From CAIWHR01 sp963816925 (GTDB lineage: Bacteria > Pseudomonadota > Gammaproteobacteria > Burkholderiales > Casimicrobiaceae), in assembly GCA_963816925.1 (NCBI GenBank), contig CAWFMY010000020.1, positions 1 through 64,000 of the forward strand: a DNA stretch of 64,000 nt, written 5' to 3'. Numbering within the stretch: position 1 is the stretch's first letter; the number at the start of each line of letters is the position of its first letter. The notes beneath the pieces were generated by a model. The model had not been told where the DNA came from and made no database searches. It worked only from the letters and a program-made list of their open reading frames with translations. The position numbers were made by a program, and so were the translations under genes. Of this stretch, positions 29,246 to 37,691 are shown piece by piece.

Positions 29246-30262
29246 TCACAAATACCGGTGGGCGAGCCACCACGCGATCATCGAGATGAACGCGGTGCAG
29301 GGAATCGTCAGCACCCACGCCCACACGATGCGGCCCGCCACCCCCCAGCGCACGGCGGAAAACTTGCGCGTCGCGCCCACGCCGATGATCGCGCCGGTGA
29401 TGGTGTGGGTCGTCGACACCGGGATTCCGAGCGCGGTGGCGAGGAACAGCGTCATCGCGCCCCCGGTTTCGGCGCAGAACCCGCCGACGGGCTTCAACTT
29501 GGTGATCTTCTGCCCCATCGTCTTGACGATCCGCCAGCCGCCGAACAGCGTGCCCAGCGCGATCGCCGCCTGGCACGCGAGGACGACCCAGAACGGAATG
29601 TCCGACCCCTTGAAATCCGGCCGCAGCGATCCGTGCGCCACGAGGATGAGCGCGATGATGCCCATCGTCTTCTGCGCATCGTTGCCGCCGTGGCCGAGGC
29701 TGTAGAGCGATGCAGACGCGAGCTGCAGGCGCCGGAACCAGCGGTCGATCCGGTTCGGCGCGGTGCCCGAGAAGATCCACGCGACCGCGATCATCAGGAG
29801 GCCTCCGAGGAAGAACCCCAGCAGCGGCGAGAGCACGATGGCGAGGCTGATCTTGAGGAGGCCGCTGCCGACCAGCGCGTGGACGCCGCCCTTCGCAACC
29901 GCGGCGCCCACGAGCCCGCCGATCAGCGCATGCGACGACGACGACGGCAGGCCGTACCACCAGGTGATCACGTTCCAGGCGATGGCGCCGGTAAGGGCGC
30001 CGATGATCACGCTGACGTCGACGAGGGTCGGGTCGATCACCCCTGTGCCGATGGTATTGGCGACGTTGAGCCCGAAGAACAGGAACGCGATGAAATTGAA
30101 GAACGCCGCCCAGGCGACCGCATAGTGCGGCCGCAGCACGCGCGTGGAGACCACGGTGGCGATCGAATTCGCCGCGTCGTGGAACCCGTTCATGAAGTCG
30201 AACGCGAGCGCCAGCACGACCAGGAACACGACCATGTTGAACGACATCGCGGCGGTCGTCAT
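29246..30262 (-). CDS. pit: Low-affinity inorganic phosphate transporter (PiT family)
   Basis: A 338-aa proton- or metal-coupled phosphate permease with two inverted repeats. The signature GFHDAANSIATVVSTRVL appears near the N-terminus and LGHGGNDAQKTMGIIAL in the second half, with VSTTHTITGAIIGVGA near the end. About ten membrane helices. The gene follows a DUF47 gene by 24 bp, the usual pairing. An internal ATG at 30247 (MSFNMVVFL) is a possible alternative start. Confidence 0.94.
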   Translation of the reverse strand: MTTAAMSFNMVVFLVVLALAFDFMNGFHDAANSIATVVSTRVLRPHYAVAWAAFFNFIAFLFFGLNVANTIGTGVIDPTLVDVSVIIGALTGAIAWNVITWWYGLPSSSSHALIGGLVGAAVAKGGVHALVGSGLLKISLAIVLSPLLGFFLGGLLMIAVAWIFSGTAPNRIDRWFRRLQLASASLYSLGHGGNDAQKTMGIIALILVAHGSLRPDFKGSDIPFWVVLACQAAIALGTLFGGWRIVKTMGQKITKLKPVGGFCAETGGAMTLFLATALGIPVSTTHTITGAIIGVGATRKFSAVRWGVAGRIVWAWVLTIPCTAFISMIAWWLAHRYL

Positions 30263-30286
30263 GACGGTCGGCGCCGCGGGGCAGTT

Positions 30287-30907
30287 TCAGGCATTCTCGA
30301 GGACAATGCCCTCGATCACGTTGGCGACATCCTCCGCCTTGTCCGTGATCGACTCGAGCAGCTGGTAGACCTCCTTCAGCTTCAGGATCTGCTTCGCGTC
30401 GGATTCCTCGCGGAACAGCTTGGCGAGCGCGGAGCGGAAGACGAAGTCCGCTTCGCTTTCGAGCCGGTCGATGTCGCCGCAGATCCGCAGGATCGCGTCG
30501 GCATTCTTCATCGATTCGAGCATGCCGACCGCCTCCTTGACCTTGAGCGTGCACGCCACGCAGATGTCGGCGAGCTTCTGCGCGTCGGGCGTGACGGTCT
30601 TGACGTCGTAGAGGAATACGCACGTCGCGACGTCCTCCATGAGATCGAGGATGTCGTCCATGCCGGTGATGAGCTGGTGGATCTCGTCGCGGTCGAGCGG
30701 CGTGATGAACGTCTTGTGCAGGAGCTGCACCGTCTCGTGCGTGATCCGGTCAGCCTGCTTCTCGTTCCGCTCGATGGCGCGGCTCCTGACTTCGAGCTGC
30801 GAGAGATCCGAGAACAGCGCCGTCAGCTCGACCGCGGCCAGCGCCGCGAGCTCGGCGTGCTGGTTGAAGAGGTCGAAGAATTTTCCTTCCCGCGGCAACA
30901 GGCCCAT
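30287..30907 (-). CDS. DUF47 (PhoU-like) phosphate transport accessory protein
   Basis: A 206-aa all-helical cytoplasmic protein of the PhoU-like DUF47 family: REGKFFDLFNQHAELAALAAVEL at the start, then THETVQLLHKTFITPLDRDEIHQL and ITGMDDILDLMEDVA with the acidic metal-binding pattern. Members are nearly always encoded next to pit and appear to regulate it. Intact; directly upstream of pit. Confidence 0.93.
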   Translation of the reverse strand: MGLLPREGKFFDLFNQHAELAALAAVELTALFSDLSQLEVRSRAIERNEKQADRITHETVQLLHKTFITPLDRDEIHQLITGMDDILDLMEDVATCVFLYDVKTVTPDAQKLADICVACTLKVKEAVGMLESMKNADAILRICGDIDRLESEADFVFRSALAKLFREESDAKQILKLKEVYQLLESITDKAEDVANVIEGIVLENA

Positions 30908-31045
30908 GGTCGCTTCGCTTCCCGGATGACGGCGTCCGCATTATCGCATTCCGCCAATGCGGCCTTCGATACAAGCTCCACGGTTCGCGCGGCGGGCGAT
31001 CGGAGACCCTTCGCGGAGCGCCCGAAGCAAGGCGGCGGACAGCGC

Positions 31046-32311
31046 TCAGCGCCTCGATGCCCGGCGCGCCAACATGCCGCCCGTCGTGAGGCAGGCGCCG
31101 ACCGAATAGAACACCGGCGCGAGCCCGACGGTCGTTCCCAGCGCGCCGAAGACGAGCGGCACGGCGAACGCCATCGTGTTGACGAGCGCCATGCGCACGC
31201 CCGCCGCCTCGCCCATCCGCCCCGGCGGCGCATGCGTGTGGAGGAGCGCCATCACCATCGGCTGGCCGCTCCCCAGCCCGAGACCGAGACAGAACGCCAG
31301 CGCGAGCAGGGCCGGCGCGCTGTGCGCCAGGGGAAACAGCAGGTAAACCGCGCCCGCCACGAACAGCGCGATCGTCAGCACCTGCTGCTCCGAGAAGCTG
31401 CGCGCGATGCGCGGCATGAGGAACCGCACGACGAACGTCGCCGCCGCGAACGTCGACAGGACGAGGCCGATCTCGGAGGCCGAGAGCCCGATCCGCGCGC
31501 CGTAGATCGGGACGAACACGGTAAAGAGATCCCAGCCCACCGCGAACAGCGCGTTGATCGCGAACAGCCGGCGCAGCGTCCGGTGGCGCAGCAGGACGCG
31601 CACACCGCCATGATGCGCGGGCCCGTCGTGCACGTGGGGACTGGGAAGCGCGAGACCGCCGCGCGCGAGCACGACGAACGGCGCGAAAGGGACGGCGGCC
31701 AGCATCGCGAACGTCGACGCGAATCCGAGGTGGTCGATCGCGAGGCCCGCGACCAGCGGACCGATGAAACCGGACGTCGAGTAGCCGAGGGCCAGCAGGC
31801 TGAAGTTTCGGGCCCGCTCCGAAGGGCCGCCGAGCTCGCCCGTGACGTTCTGCGTCGCGACCTGGAAAACCATGAATCCGCTGCCGAGGATCGCCGCGCT
31901 CGCGAACAGCATCGGCAGGCCCGGAAACGCGATCGGCAGCGCCGCGCCGACGGCGATAGCCGCGGTGCCGAACAGCATCGGCTTGCGCACGCCGACGCGG
32001 TCCGAGAACCGCCCCGCCGCGATCGCGAACAGCATCGGCAGGAACGCGTAGAGCGCCATCAGCGCACCGACGGTGAGCGGCGTCGCGCCCTTGTCGAGCG
32101 CGGCAAGCGACACCGTGACCCGGCTGCCGCTCAGGACAGCGTGATTCGCGATGCCGAGCAGGATGAGCCGCGCCAGCGTGCGGCGCCCGTCGGCGTGCGG
32201 GCGCCGCTGCCCGATCGCGCCCTCGGCGCCGCTCACGGCTCGGCCTTTGGAAGGTGCAATGACTTCGCGCGCGGTTCGGCCTTCATCACCGGAAGTGGAA
32301 ATCGACGGCAT
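31046..32311 (-). CDS. Major facilitator superfamily transporter
   Basis: An MFS permease of about 421 aa with twelve predicted helices. GRFSDRVGVRKPMLFG in the loop between helices 2 and 3 is the family A-motif. The C-terminal half contains LFAINALFAVGWDLFTVFVPI and GLGLGSGQPMVMALLHTHAP. ATG 32311 has GGAGG nine bases upstream, but the first 45 residues are polar, and a GTG at 32236 would remove them. That N-terminal stretch overlaps a repeat (32235-32530), so the extension may not be native. The substrate is unknown. Confidence 0.82.
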   Translation of the reverse strand: MPSISTSGDEGRTAREVIAPSKGRAVSGAEGAIGQRRPHADGRRTLARLILLGIANHAVLSGSRVTVSLAALDKGATPLTVGALMALYAFLPMLFAIAAGRFSDRVGVRKPMLFGTAAIAVGAALPIAFPGLPMLFASAAILGSGFMVFQVATQNVTGELGGPSERARNFSLLALGYSTSGFIGPLVAGLAIDHLGFASTFAMLAAVPFAPFVVLARGGLALPSPHVHDGPAHHGGVRVLLRHRTLRRLFAINALFAVGWDLFTVFVPIYGARIGLSASEIGLVLSTFAAATFVVRFLMPRIARSFSEQQVLTIALFVAGAVYLLFPLAHSAPALLALAFCLGLGLGSGQPMVMALLHTHAPPGRMGEAAGVRMALVNTMAFAVPLVFGALGTTVGLAPVFYSVGACLTTGGMLARRASRR

Positions 32312-32531
32312 GACCGTCGGCCTCCGAACGCGCTCGCGTTTGCTCGCATCCCCTTGCCTTCGGCTTGGGGCCCCTGCTCGCCGTTCGCGCGTTCCCCCTC
32401 TCCGCCGCTCACGGCTCGGCCTCCACAACTGCCTTGGTGTGCGACGACCTGTCTGTCGGCCTCATGCGCCGATTCGCGATTGCTCCGATCCCCTTCGCGC
32501 TCCGCGCGCGGGGCCCCTCTCCGCCGCTCAC
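32235..32531 (-). repeat. Two degenerate tandem copies of an intergenic repeat between pdxH and the MFS gene
   Basis: On the reverse strand, GCCGTGAGCGGCG occurs three times: at the pdxH stop (about 32520), about 32403-32415, and about 32228-32240 inside the MFS 5' end. Between them lie two related units containing GGGGAT, GAGCAA, GCGA and GAGGCCGAC in the same order. Each unit closes with GAGGCCGAGCCGTGA or AAGGCCGAGCCGTGA, that is, codons for (E/K)AEP-stop. The copies differ in length (about 120 and 175 bp). The region is otherwise empty. It reads as a tandemly amplified, partly coding-like element of unknown kind. Confidence 0.55.
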
Positions 32532-33190
32532 GGCGCTAGCCTGTCGACGACCCAACCGTGGGGAGTTTGCGGATCGCGACGATAGCGGATGCGGTCGTGC
32601 AGCCGCGACGGACGGCCCTGCCAGAACTCGAGCGCGTCCGGCGCGAGGCGATAGCCGCCCCAGTGCGGCGGCCGCGGAATGTCGTCCCCCGCGTCGCGGT
32701 ATTGCGACTCCGTGGCCGCGTATCGTTCCTGCAGCACCGCGCGCCCGCCGATCGCCTCGCTCTGCGGCGACGCCCACGCGCCGAGGCGCGCCCCGCGCGG
32801 CCGGCTCGCGAAGTACGCGGCGGACTCGGCGGCGTCGACCATCGCGACGGCGCCTTCGATGCGCACCTGCCGCTCGAGCTCCGGCCAGAAGAAAAGCAGC
32901 GCGGCGTCGCGACGCGCCGCGAGCTCGCGTCCCTTCCGGCTCGCGTAGTTGGTGAAGAACACGAATCCCCGGTCGTCGAATCCCTTGAGCAGCACCACCC
33001 GCGCGGACGGGCGGCCGTCGGCGTCGGCGGTCGCGAGCGTCATCGCATTGGGCTCCGGGACGTCCGCCTTGACCGCCTCGTCGAACCAGCGCTCGAACTG
33101 GCGGAACGGCTGCGGCGCGACGTCGCGCTCGTCCAGCGTCTCGCGCTTGTAGTCGATGCGCAGGTCGGCGATCTTCACGGGAACCGCCAT
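32528..33190 (-). CDS. pdxH: Pyridoxamine/pyridoxine 5'-phosphate oxidase
   Basis: FMN-dependent oxidase making pyridoxal 5'-phosphate, the last step of B6 synthesis and salvage. ATG 33190 starts MAVPVKIADLRIDYKRETLD. Family marks are EPNAMTLATADADGRPSARVVLLKG (FMN binding), FFTNYASRKGREL, VRIEGAVAMV, and the C-terminal PPHWGGYRLAPDALEFWQGR and RLHDRIRYRR. 220 aa, intact and of normal length. The stop codon lies inside the repeat that follows. Confidence 0.95.
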   Translation of the reverse strand: MAVPVKIADLRIDYKRETLDERDVAPQPFRQFERWFDEAVKADVPEPNAMTLATADADGRPSARVVLLKGFDDRGFVFFTNYASRKGRELAARRDAALLFFWPELERQVRIEGAVAMVDAAESAAYFASRPRGARLGAWASPQSEAIGGRAVLQERYAATESQYRDAGDDIPRPPHWGGYRLAPDALEFWQGRPSRLHDRIRYRRDPQTPHGWVVDRLAP

Positions 33191-33264
33191 TTTACGCCAT
33201 TGCGGACGCACCCAGGCGCTGCGCACCCGGCCGCGCAGTCGGCGAGCCGCGAATCGACCATCGC

Positions 33265-34017
33265 CTACGGCACGAATTTCTTTTCGTATTGGGCGTTGAT
33301 GCGCGCGAGCGAGCCGTCGGCGCGCAGCTTCTCGAGCGCGTCGGTGAGCGCCTTCACGACGGCGCGGTCGGTCTGCGGGTTGCACGCGAGGTACAACGGC
33401 TCCTCCCGCGCGAGAAAGACGAGCTTGACGTCCGCGACCTTGGCCGCTTTCGCGACACTGCGGCCGGCGTAAAGACTGCTGATCCAGAGATCGATGTGGT
33501 CGGGGTTGTCGGACGGAAGCAGCAGGCGCGGCGGGTTCTCGCGATCATCGCGCACGAGCTTGAGATTCGTGACCGCGTTCTCGCGCAGGAATTCGCCTTT
33601 CGCGTCGCGGTTGACGGCGCCGATGCGATAGGGCGCGAGGTCCTTGATCGCGCGGATCGGCACGGCGAAGTCGCCTTTGCCGAACAGCGCCCAGTAGTTG
33701 GTCGCGAGCGGGCCCACCCAGAGAAACAGCCGCTCGCGGTTCTCGAGCCGCGCCGTCGCGAAGACGCACGTGTTCCTTTCCGCCTGCGCGCGGACGAACG
33801 CGTCGTCCCACGGCATGATCTCGATCGCGGCCGGGTGTCCCGCGCGGGTGGAGATCTGTCGCACGATCTCGGTGACCGAGCCGACGATCTTCCCGTTCTC
33901 GCTGTAGTTGAACGGCGGGTTCTCCTCGGTCAGGAACGAAAGGGTCACCGCCGACGCGGTCCCGGCCCCGGCGACTAACCCGATCAGGCCAAGGGCGATC
34001 CGGAGAAACTGCATCAT
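33265..34017 (-). CDS. Periplasmic solute-binding protein family 3 (amino-acid binding type)
   Basis: About 250 aa with a signal peptide (MMQFLRIALGLIGLVAGAGTASA) and a type II periplasmic binding fold: FLTEENPPFNYSENGKIVGSVTEIV, then IMPWDDAFVRAQAERNTCVFATARL, and C-terminal LTDALEKLRADGSLARINAQYEKKF. There is no permease or ATPase gene nearby. Such orphan proteins can serve distant transporters or act as sensors. The start may be 34017 or 34014. It is divergent from gltS. Confidence 0.85.
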   Translation of the reverse strand: MMQFLRIALGLIGLVAGAGTASAVTLSFLTEENPPFNYSENGKIVGSVTEIVRQISTRAGHPAAIEIMPWDDAFVRAQAERNTCVFATARLENRERLFLWVGPLATNYWALFGKGDFAVPIRAIKDLAPYRIGAVNRDAKGEFLRENAVTNLKLVRDDRENPPRLLLPSDNPDHIDLWISSLYAGRSVAKAAKVADVKLVFLAREEPLYLACNPQTDRAVVKALTDALEKLRADGSLARINAQYEKKFVP

Positions 34018-34166
34018 TGAGGGCTTTCGGATGGACAAGACCCCCATTGTCGCAACAAGGGGGCTGCCTGCCAACGACCTTCCGACAGGCGCATGCAATT
34101 GCGGCACGTCCTGTGCCGGCCTACACTTGCGTCGGTTCGCCCCCGCCCCGCCTCCCCGCTTCGATC

Positions 34167-35369
34167 GTGGAACTCAACCAGCGCGAGACTTTCATCCTCG
34201 CCATCCTCGTCCTGTTCCTCGGCCGTTGGCTCAATCGGCACGTCGCGCCGCTGCGAGAGTGGAACATCCCGGAGCCCGTCACCGGCGGGGTCGTGGCCTC
34301 GATGGCCTTCGGCGCGCTCTATCTCGTCGCCGGAACCCAGGTCTCGTTCACGCTCGACTGGCGCGACGGCCTGCTCATCGTCTTCTTCACGACGATCGGG
34401 CTCTCCGCCAACGTGCGGATGCTCGCCACCGGCGGCGCAATGCTGGCGACGCTGACACTGATCGCGGTCGCGAACCTGTGGATCCAGAACGGAGTCGGCA
34501 TCGCGATTGCGAACCTGCTCGGCGCGAATCCGGCCACGGGATTGCTCGCCGGTTCACTCGGCCTGTCGGGCGGTCACGGCACCGCGATCGCCTGGGCGCC
34601 CACGCTGAAGTCGACCTTCGACCTGCCGAACGCCATGGAAATCGGGACGGCGGCGGCGACGTTCGGTCTCGTCGTCGGCGGCGTCCTCGGCGGACCGCTG
34701 GGCCGGTTTCTGATCCGCCGTCACCAACTCCACCCCCAGACCGCCGAGCGCACGAGCGTCGGTTTCGAGTATGCGGAGGAGGCGAAACTCAAGCTCGACG
34801 TCGACGGGATGCTCCAGACGTTGCTGGTCATCGCCATCGCGGCAGGGATCGGCAACGAGCTCAACGCCCTCGTCGCCCTATGGGGGCTGAAGCTTCCCGA
34901 CTTCGTCACGGCGCTGATCGCGGGCATCGTGCTCACCAACGTGGTCCCGCGGCTCTTTCCCCGCCTGCCCTGGCCGACGGGGACACCGCCGCTCGCACTG
35001 GTGGCCGATCTCGCGCTCGGGCTGTTCCTCGCGATGAGCCTCATGAGCCTGCAGCTGTGGACGCTGCTCGACGTCGCGGGGCCGCTGTTCGCGATCCTCG
35101 TCGCGCAGACCGCGGTTTGCTGGGGATTGCTGACGTGGGTGGTGTTCCGTGTGCTCGGCAGCACCTATGACGCCGCCGTTTCCACCTCCGGATACTTCGG
35201 CCTGGCCATGGGGGCGACACCGACGGCTATCGCGGTCATGACCGCCATCACCAAGGCGCACGGGGCAAGCCCGCGGTCGTTCATCGTCGTGCCGCTGGTC
35301 GGCGCGTTCTTCGTGGACATCGCCAACGCGATCACCATCCAGACGATCATTCGGTTGATGGGCCATTGA
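34167..35369 (+). CDS. gltS: Sodium/glutamate symporter
   Basis: Na+-dependent glutamate permease of the ESS family, with two inverted repeats and re-entrant loops. GTG at 34167 (VELNQRETFILAILVLFLG) gives 400 aa, one fewer than E. coli GltS; the frame upstream is proline- and arginine-rich and not membrane-like. The loop motifs are SLGLSGGHGTAIAWAP in the first half and YFGLAMGATPTAIAVMTAIT in the second. Intact. The 278 bp downstream contain the leader of the SWIB gene and nothing else I recognise. Confidence 0.93.
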   Translation: MELNQRETFILAILVLFLGRWLNRHVAPLREWNIPEPVTGGVVASMAFGALYLVAGTQVSFTLDWRDGLLIVFFTTIGLSANVRMLATGGAMLATLTLIAVANLWIQNGVGIAIANLLGANPATGLLAGSLGLSGGHGTAIAWAPTLKSTFDLPNAMEIGTAAATFGLVVGGVLGGPLGRFLIRRHQLHPQTAERTSVGFEYAEEAKLKLDVDGMLQTLLVIAIAAGIGNELNALVALWGLKLPDFVTALIAGIVLTNVVPRLFPRLPWPTGTPPLALVADLALGLFLAMSLMSLQLWTLLDVAGPLFAILVAQTAVCWGLLTWVVFRVLGSTYDAAVSTSGYFGLAMGATPTAIAVMTAITKAHGASPRSFIVVPLVGAFFVDIANAITIQTIIRLMGH

Positions 35370-35647
35370 CCCGGGCCGAGCGCCCGTTGCGCGCCGTCAG
35401 CGGCGCGACGTCGCGCCGGAACGGATTGCCGGGTGGTGTCGGGGGCGCCCGACGCGCGTGTCCGGCACCGCGCCACCCGCGCAACACGCCCTGCGCAGCA
35501 CTGCGAAAAAAGCGTACGCGAGGGATTCCCTTGCCTCGGAATTGCGCTATAGTTGCCGCCGATGGAGCAGGAATCACCGTGACAGGACGGTCCGCTTCAG
35601 AGTGTTCGGCGCAGTAAGTTGAGCATCCAAACAAAGGAAGGAGAACT

Positions 35648-36058
35648 ATGGCTACTGCCAAGAAAGCTGCAAAGAAATCCGCGAAGAAGCCCGCCGCGAA
35701 GAAGGCCCCCGCGAAGAAACCCGCGGCGAAAAAAGCCCCGGCGAAAAAGGCCCCGGCGAAGAAGGCCCCCGCAAAGAAACCCGCGGCGAAGAAGTCCGCC
35801 GCGAAGCGCAAGCCGAATGCCGCGTTCATGAAGCCGATGACCCCGTCGGCGATGCTCGCCGCCGTTGTCGGCGCGATGCCGATGCCGCGCACCGATGTCA
35901 CCAAGAAGATCTGGGACTACATCAAGAAGAACAAGCTGCAGGACTCCATCAACCGGCGCCTTATCAACGCCGACGAGAAGCTCCGTGCGGTGTTCGGGGG
36001 CAAGAAGCAAGTGTCGATGTTCGAGATGACGAAGCTCGTCTCGAATCATCTCAAGTAA
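35648..36058 (+). CDS. SWIB/MDM2-domain protein with histone H1-like lysine-rich tail
   Basis: 136 aa. Residues 1-56 are repeats of KKPA/KKAPA units, very basic, resembling histone H1 tails and expected to bind DNA without sequence specificity. Residues 60-136 form a SWIB domain: MTPSAMLAAVVGAMPMPRTDV, TKKIWDYIKKNKLQD, DEKLRAVFGGKKQVSMFEMTKL. A strong purine-rich ribosome site lies just before the ATG. Bacterial SWIB proteins of this kind occur in Chlamydia and betaproteobacteria; a role in nucleoid organisation is inferred. A strong terminator follows. The many in-frame 15-bp repeats could vary in number between strains. Confidence 0.9.
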   Translation: MATAKKAAKKSAKKPAAKKAPAKKPAAKKAPAKKAPAKKAPAKKPAAKKSAAKRKPNAAFMKPMTPSAMLAAVVGAMPMPRTDVTKKIWDYIKKNKLQDSINRRLINADEKLRAVFGGKKQVSMFEMTKLVSNHLK

Positions 36059-36092
36059 GCGGTACCCGCGCCCTGCACCAGGGACGCAATGC

Positions 36093-36133
36093 CACGGCCG
36101 GCCGGGTCACTCCCGCCGGCCGTGATTTTTTTC
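36093..36133 (+). terminator. Terminator of the SWIB gene
   Basis: Arms CACGGCCGG and CCGGCCGTG with a 14-nt loop, followed by ATTTTTTT. It starts about 35 bp after the SWIB stop. Confidence 0.9.
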
Positions 36134-36257
36134 CCGGACCGCGGGCGCACGGCAAACGCGACCGCGCCGCGCCGCATGCGGACAAACCGGGTGCGGACGC
36201 GGTAGAGTGCCGATGCGGCAACCCGCCTGCCGCGTCTTCCCGCCCGTGCGCCGCCCG

Positions 36258-36659
36258 ATGCCCACGCCAGAGCCCGCTCCGATCCCGTCGCCGATGGCGC
36301 CGCAATTCCTGCGCTACGCCGGCGCCGGCGCGATCGGCACCGCGTTGCACTACGCGCTGCTGATTTGCCTCGTGCAACTCGTGCGTCTCGATGCCGTCGT
36401 CGCGTCGACGCTCGGCGCCATCGCCGGCGCCTTGACGAACTACGCGCTCAACCATCGCTACACGTTCGATAGCGCGCGCGCGCACCGCCATGCGCTGCCG
36501 CGCTTCGCGTTGATCGCGGCGGGCGGCATTGCGCTCAACGCGCTCGTGATGGCGGCCGTCCTGGCCGTCGCCGGGCCGCATTATCTCGTCGCCCAGGTCA
36601 TCGCGACCGGCGCCGTTCTCGCGCTCGGCTACCTGGCGAATCGCGCATGGACGTTCTGA
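36258..36659 (+). CDS. GtrA family membrane protein
   Basis: A small four-helix membrane protein: FLRYAGAGAIGTALHYALLI, VVASTLGAIAGALTNYALNH, ALIAAGGIALNALVMAAVL and YLVAQVIATGAVLALGYLAN, ending RAWTF, typical of GtrA. The family is thought to flip or help flip polyprenyl-phosphate-linked sugars. The start could be ATG 36258 or 36294. Its end overlaps the following glycosyltransferase start by 13 bp (36647-36659), so the two are translationally coupled, as in gtrAB operons. Confidence 0.88.
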   Translation: MPTPEPAPIPSPMAPQFLRYAGAGAIGTALHYALLICLVQLVRLDAVVASTLGAIAGALTNYALNHRYTFDSARAHRHALPRFALIAAGGIALNALVMAAVLAVAGPHYLVAQVIATGAVLALGYLANRAWTF

Positions 36660-37691
36660 ACACCGGCCGCATCGCGCACGCCGTCGAAACGTCGGCGGCG
36701 GGTGCGATATCGGTGGTCGTTCCCGTTTTCAACGAGGAAGCCGTGCTGCCGGAGTTCCACCGGCGCCTCGCCGCCGTTCTCGACAGCCTGCAGGCGCCGG
36801 CCGAGATCCTCTACGTCAACGACGGCAGCCGCGATGGCACCCTGGCGCTGCTGGCCTCGCTCAACGAGAAGGATCCGCGCGTCGCCGTCGTCGACCTGTC
36901 GCGCAACTTCGGCAAGGAAGTGGCGATGAGCGCGGGCCTCGACCATGCGAACGGCGACGCGGTCGTCGTCATCGATGCCGACCTGCAGGATCCGCCGGAG
37001 CTCATCCCCGAGATGGTCCGCGCCTGGCGCGAGGGTCACGACGTCGTGCTGATGCGGCGCCGCAGCCGCGCGCAGGAGAGCTGGCTCAAGAAGGCGACGG
37101 CGCGGGCGTTCTACCGCGCGATGGGGCGCATGGGCACGATCGACATCCCGGAAAACGTCGGCGATTTCCGCCTCCTCTCGCGGCGCGCCGTCGCGGCGCT
37201 GCGCCGCTTCCCCGAGCGCAGCCGGTTCATGAAGGGCCTGTTCGCGTGGATCGGCTTCCCCTGCCGCGAGATCGAATACGACCGCGACGGCCGCTTTGCC
37301 GGGAAAGTCCAAGTGGAACTACTGGCATTTGTGGAATTTCGCACTCGAGGGCATCACGTCGTTCTCGGTCGTGCCGCTCAAGGTCGCGAGCTACATCGGC
37401 TTTGCCACCGCGCTCGCGGCGTTCGCCTACGGCGGCTATTTCATCGTCAAGACCCTGATCCGCGGCGATGCCGTTCCGGGCTTTCCGACGCTCGTCACGC
37501 TCGTGCTGTTCCTCGGCGGACTGCAGCTGATGGCGCTCGGCATCATCGGCGAATATCTCGCGCGGATGTTCATCGAGGTGAAGCAGCGTCCGCTCTACCT
37601 GGTGCAGCGGCGCCTGCCGCCGTCGCGACCCATCCCGGCGCCGAAGGCGTCGGAAAGCGCCGCGATGCCGGGGACATGGCCCTCGTCCTGA
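36647..37691 (+). CDS. Family 2 glycosyltransferase, GtrB/ArnC-like polyprenyl-phosphate type, one frameshift
   Basis: Transfers a sugar from a nucleotide donor to polyprenyl phosphate at the inner membrane. GT-A catalytic part: ISVVVPVFNEEAVLPEFHRR, YVNDGSRDGT, DLSRNFGKEVAMSAGLDHA, VVIDADLQDPPELIPEM (DxD) and VGDFRLLSRRAV. The frame breaks near 37300; dropping one G gives RFAGKSKWNYWHLWNFALEG, the usual sequence there, and two C-terminal membrane helices (IGFATALAAFAYGGYFIV; LVTLVLFLGGLQLMALGIIG). It overlaps gtrA upstream and the arnT-like gene downstream by 16 bp. Confidence 0.88.

Noticed and set aside
35366..35617. An 83-codon plus-strand frame in the gltS-SWIB gap
   Set aside because: Arg/Pro-rich, no ribosome site, no recognisable motif; it looks like a chance frame in GC-rich DNA.
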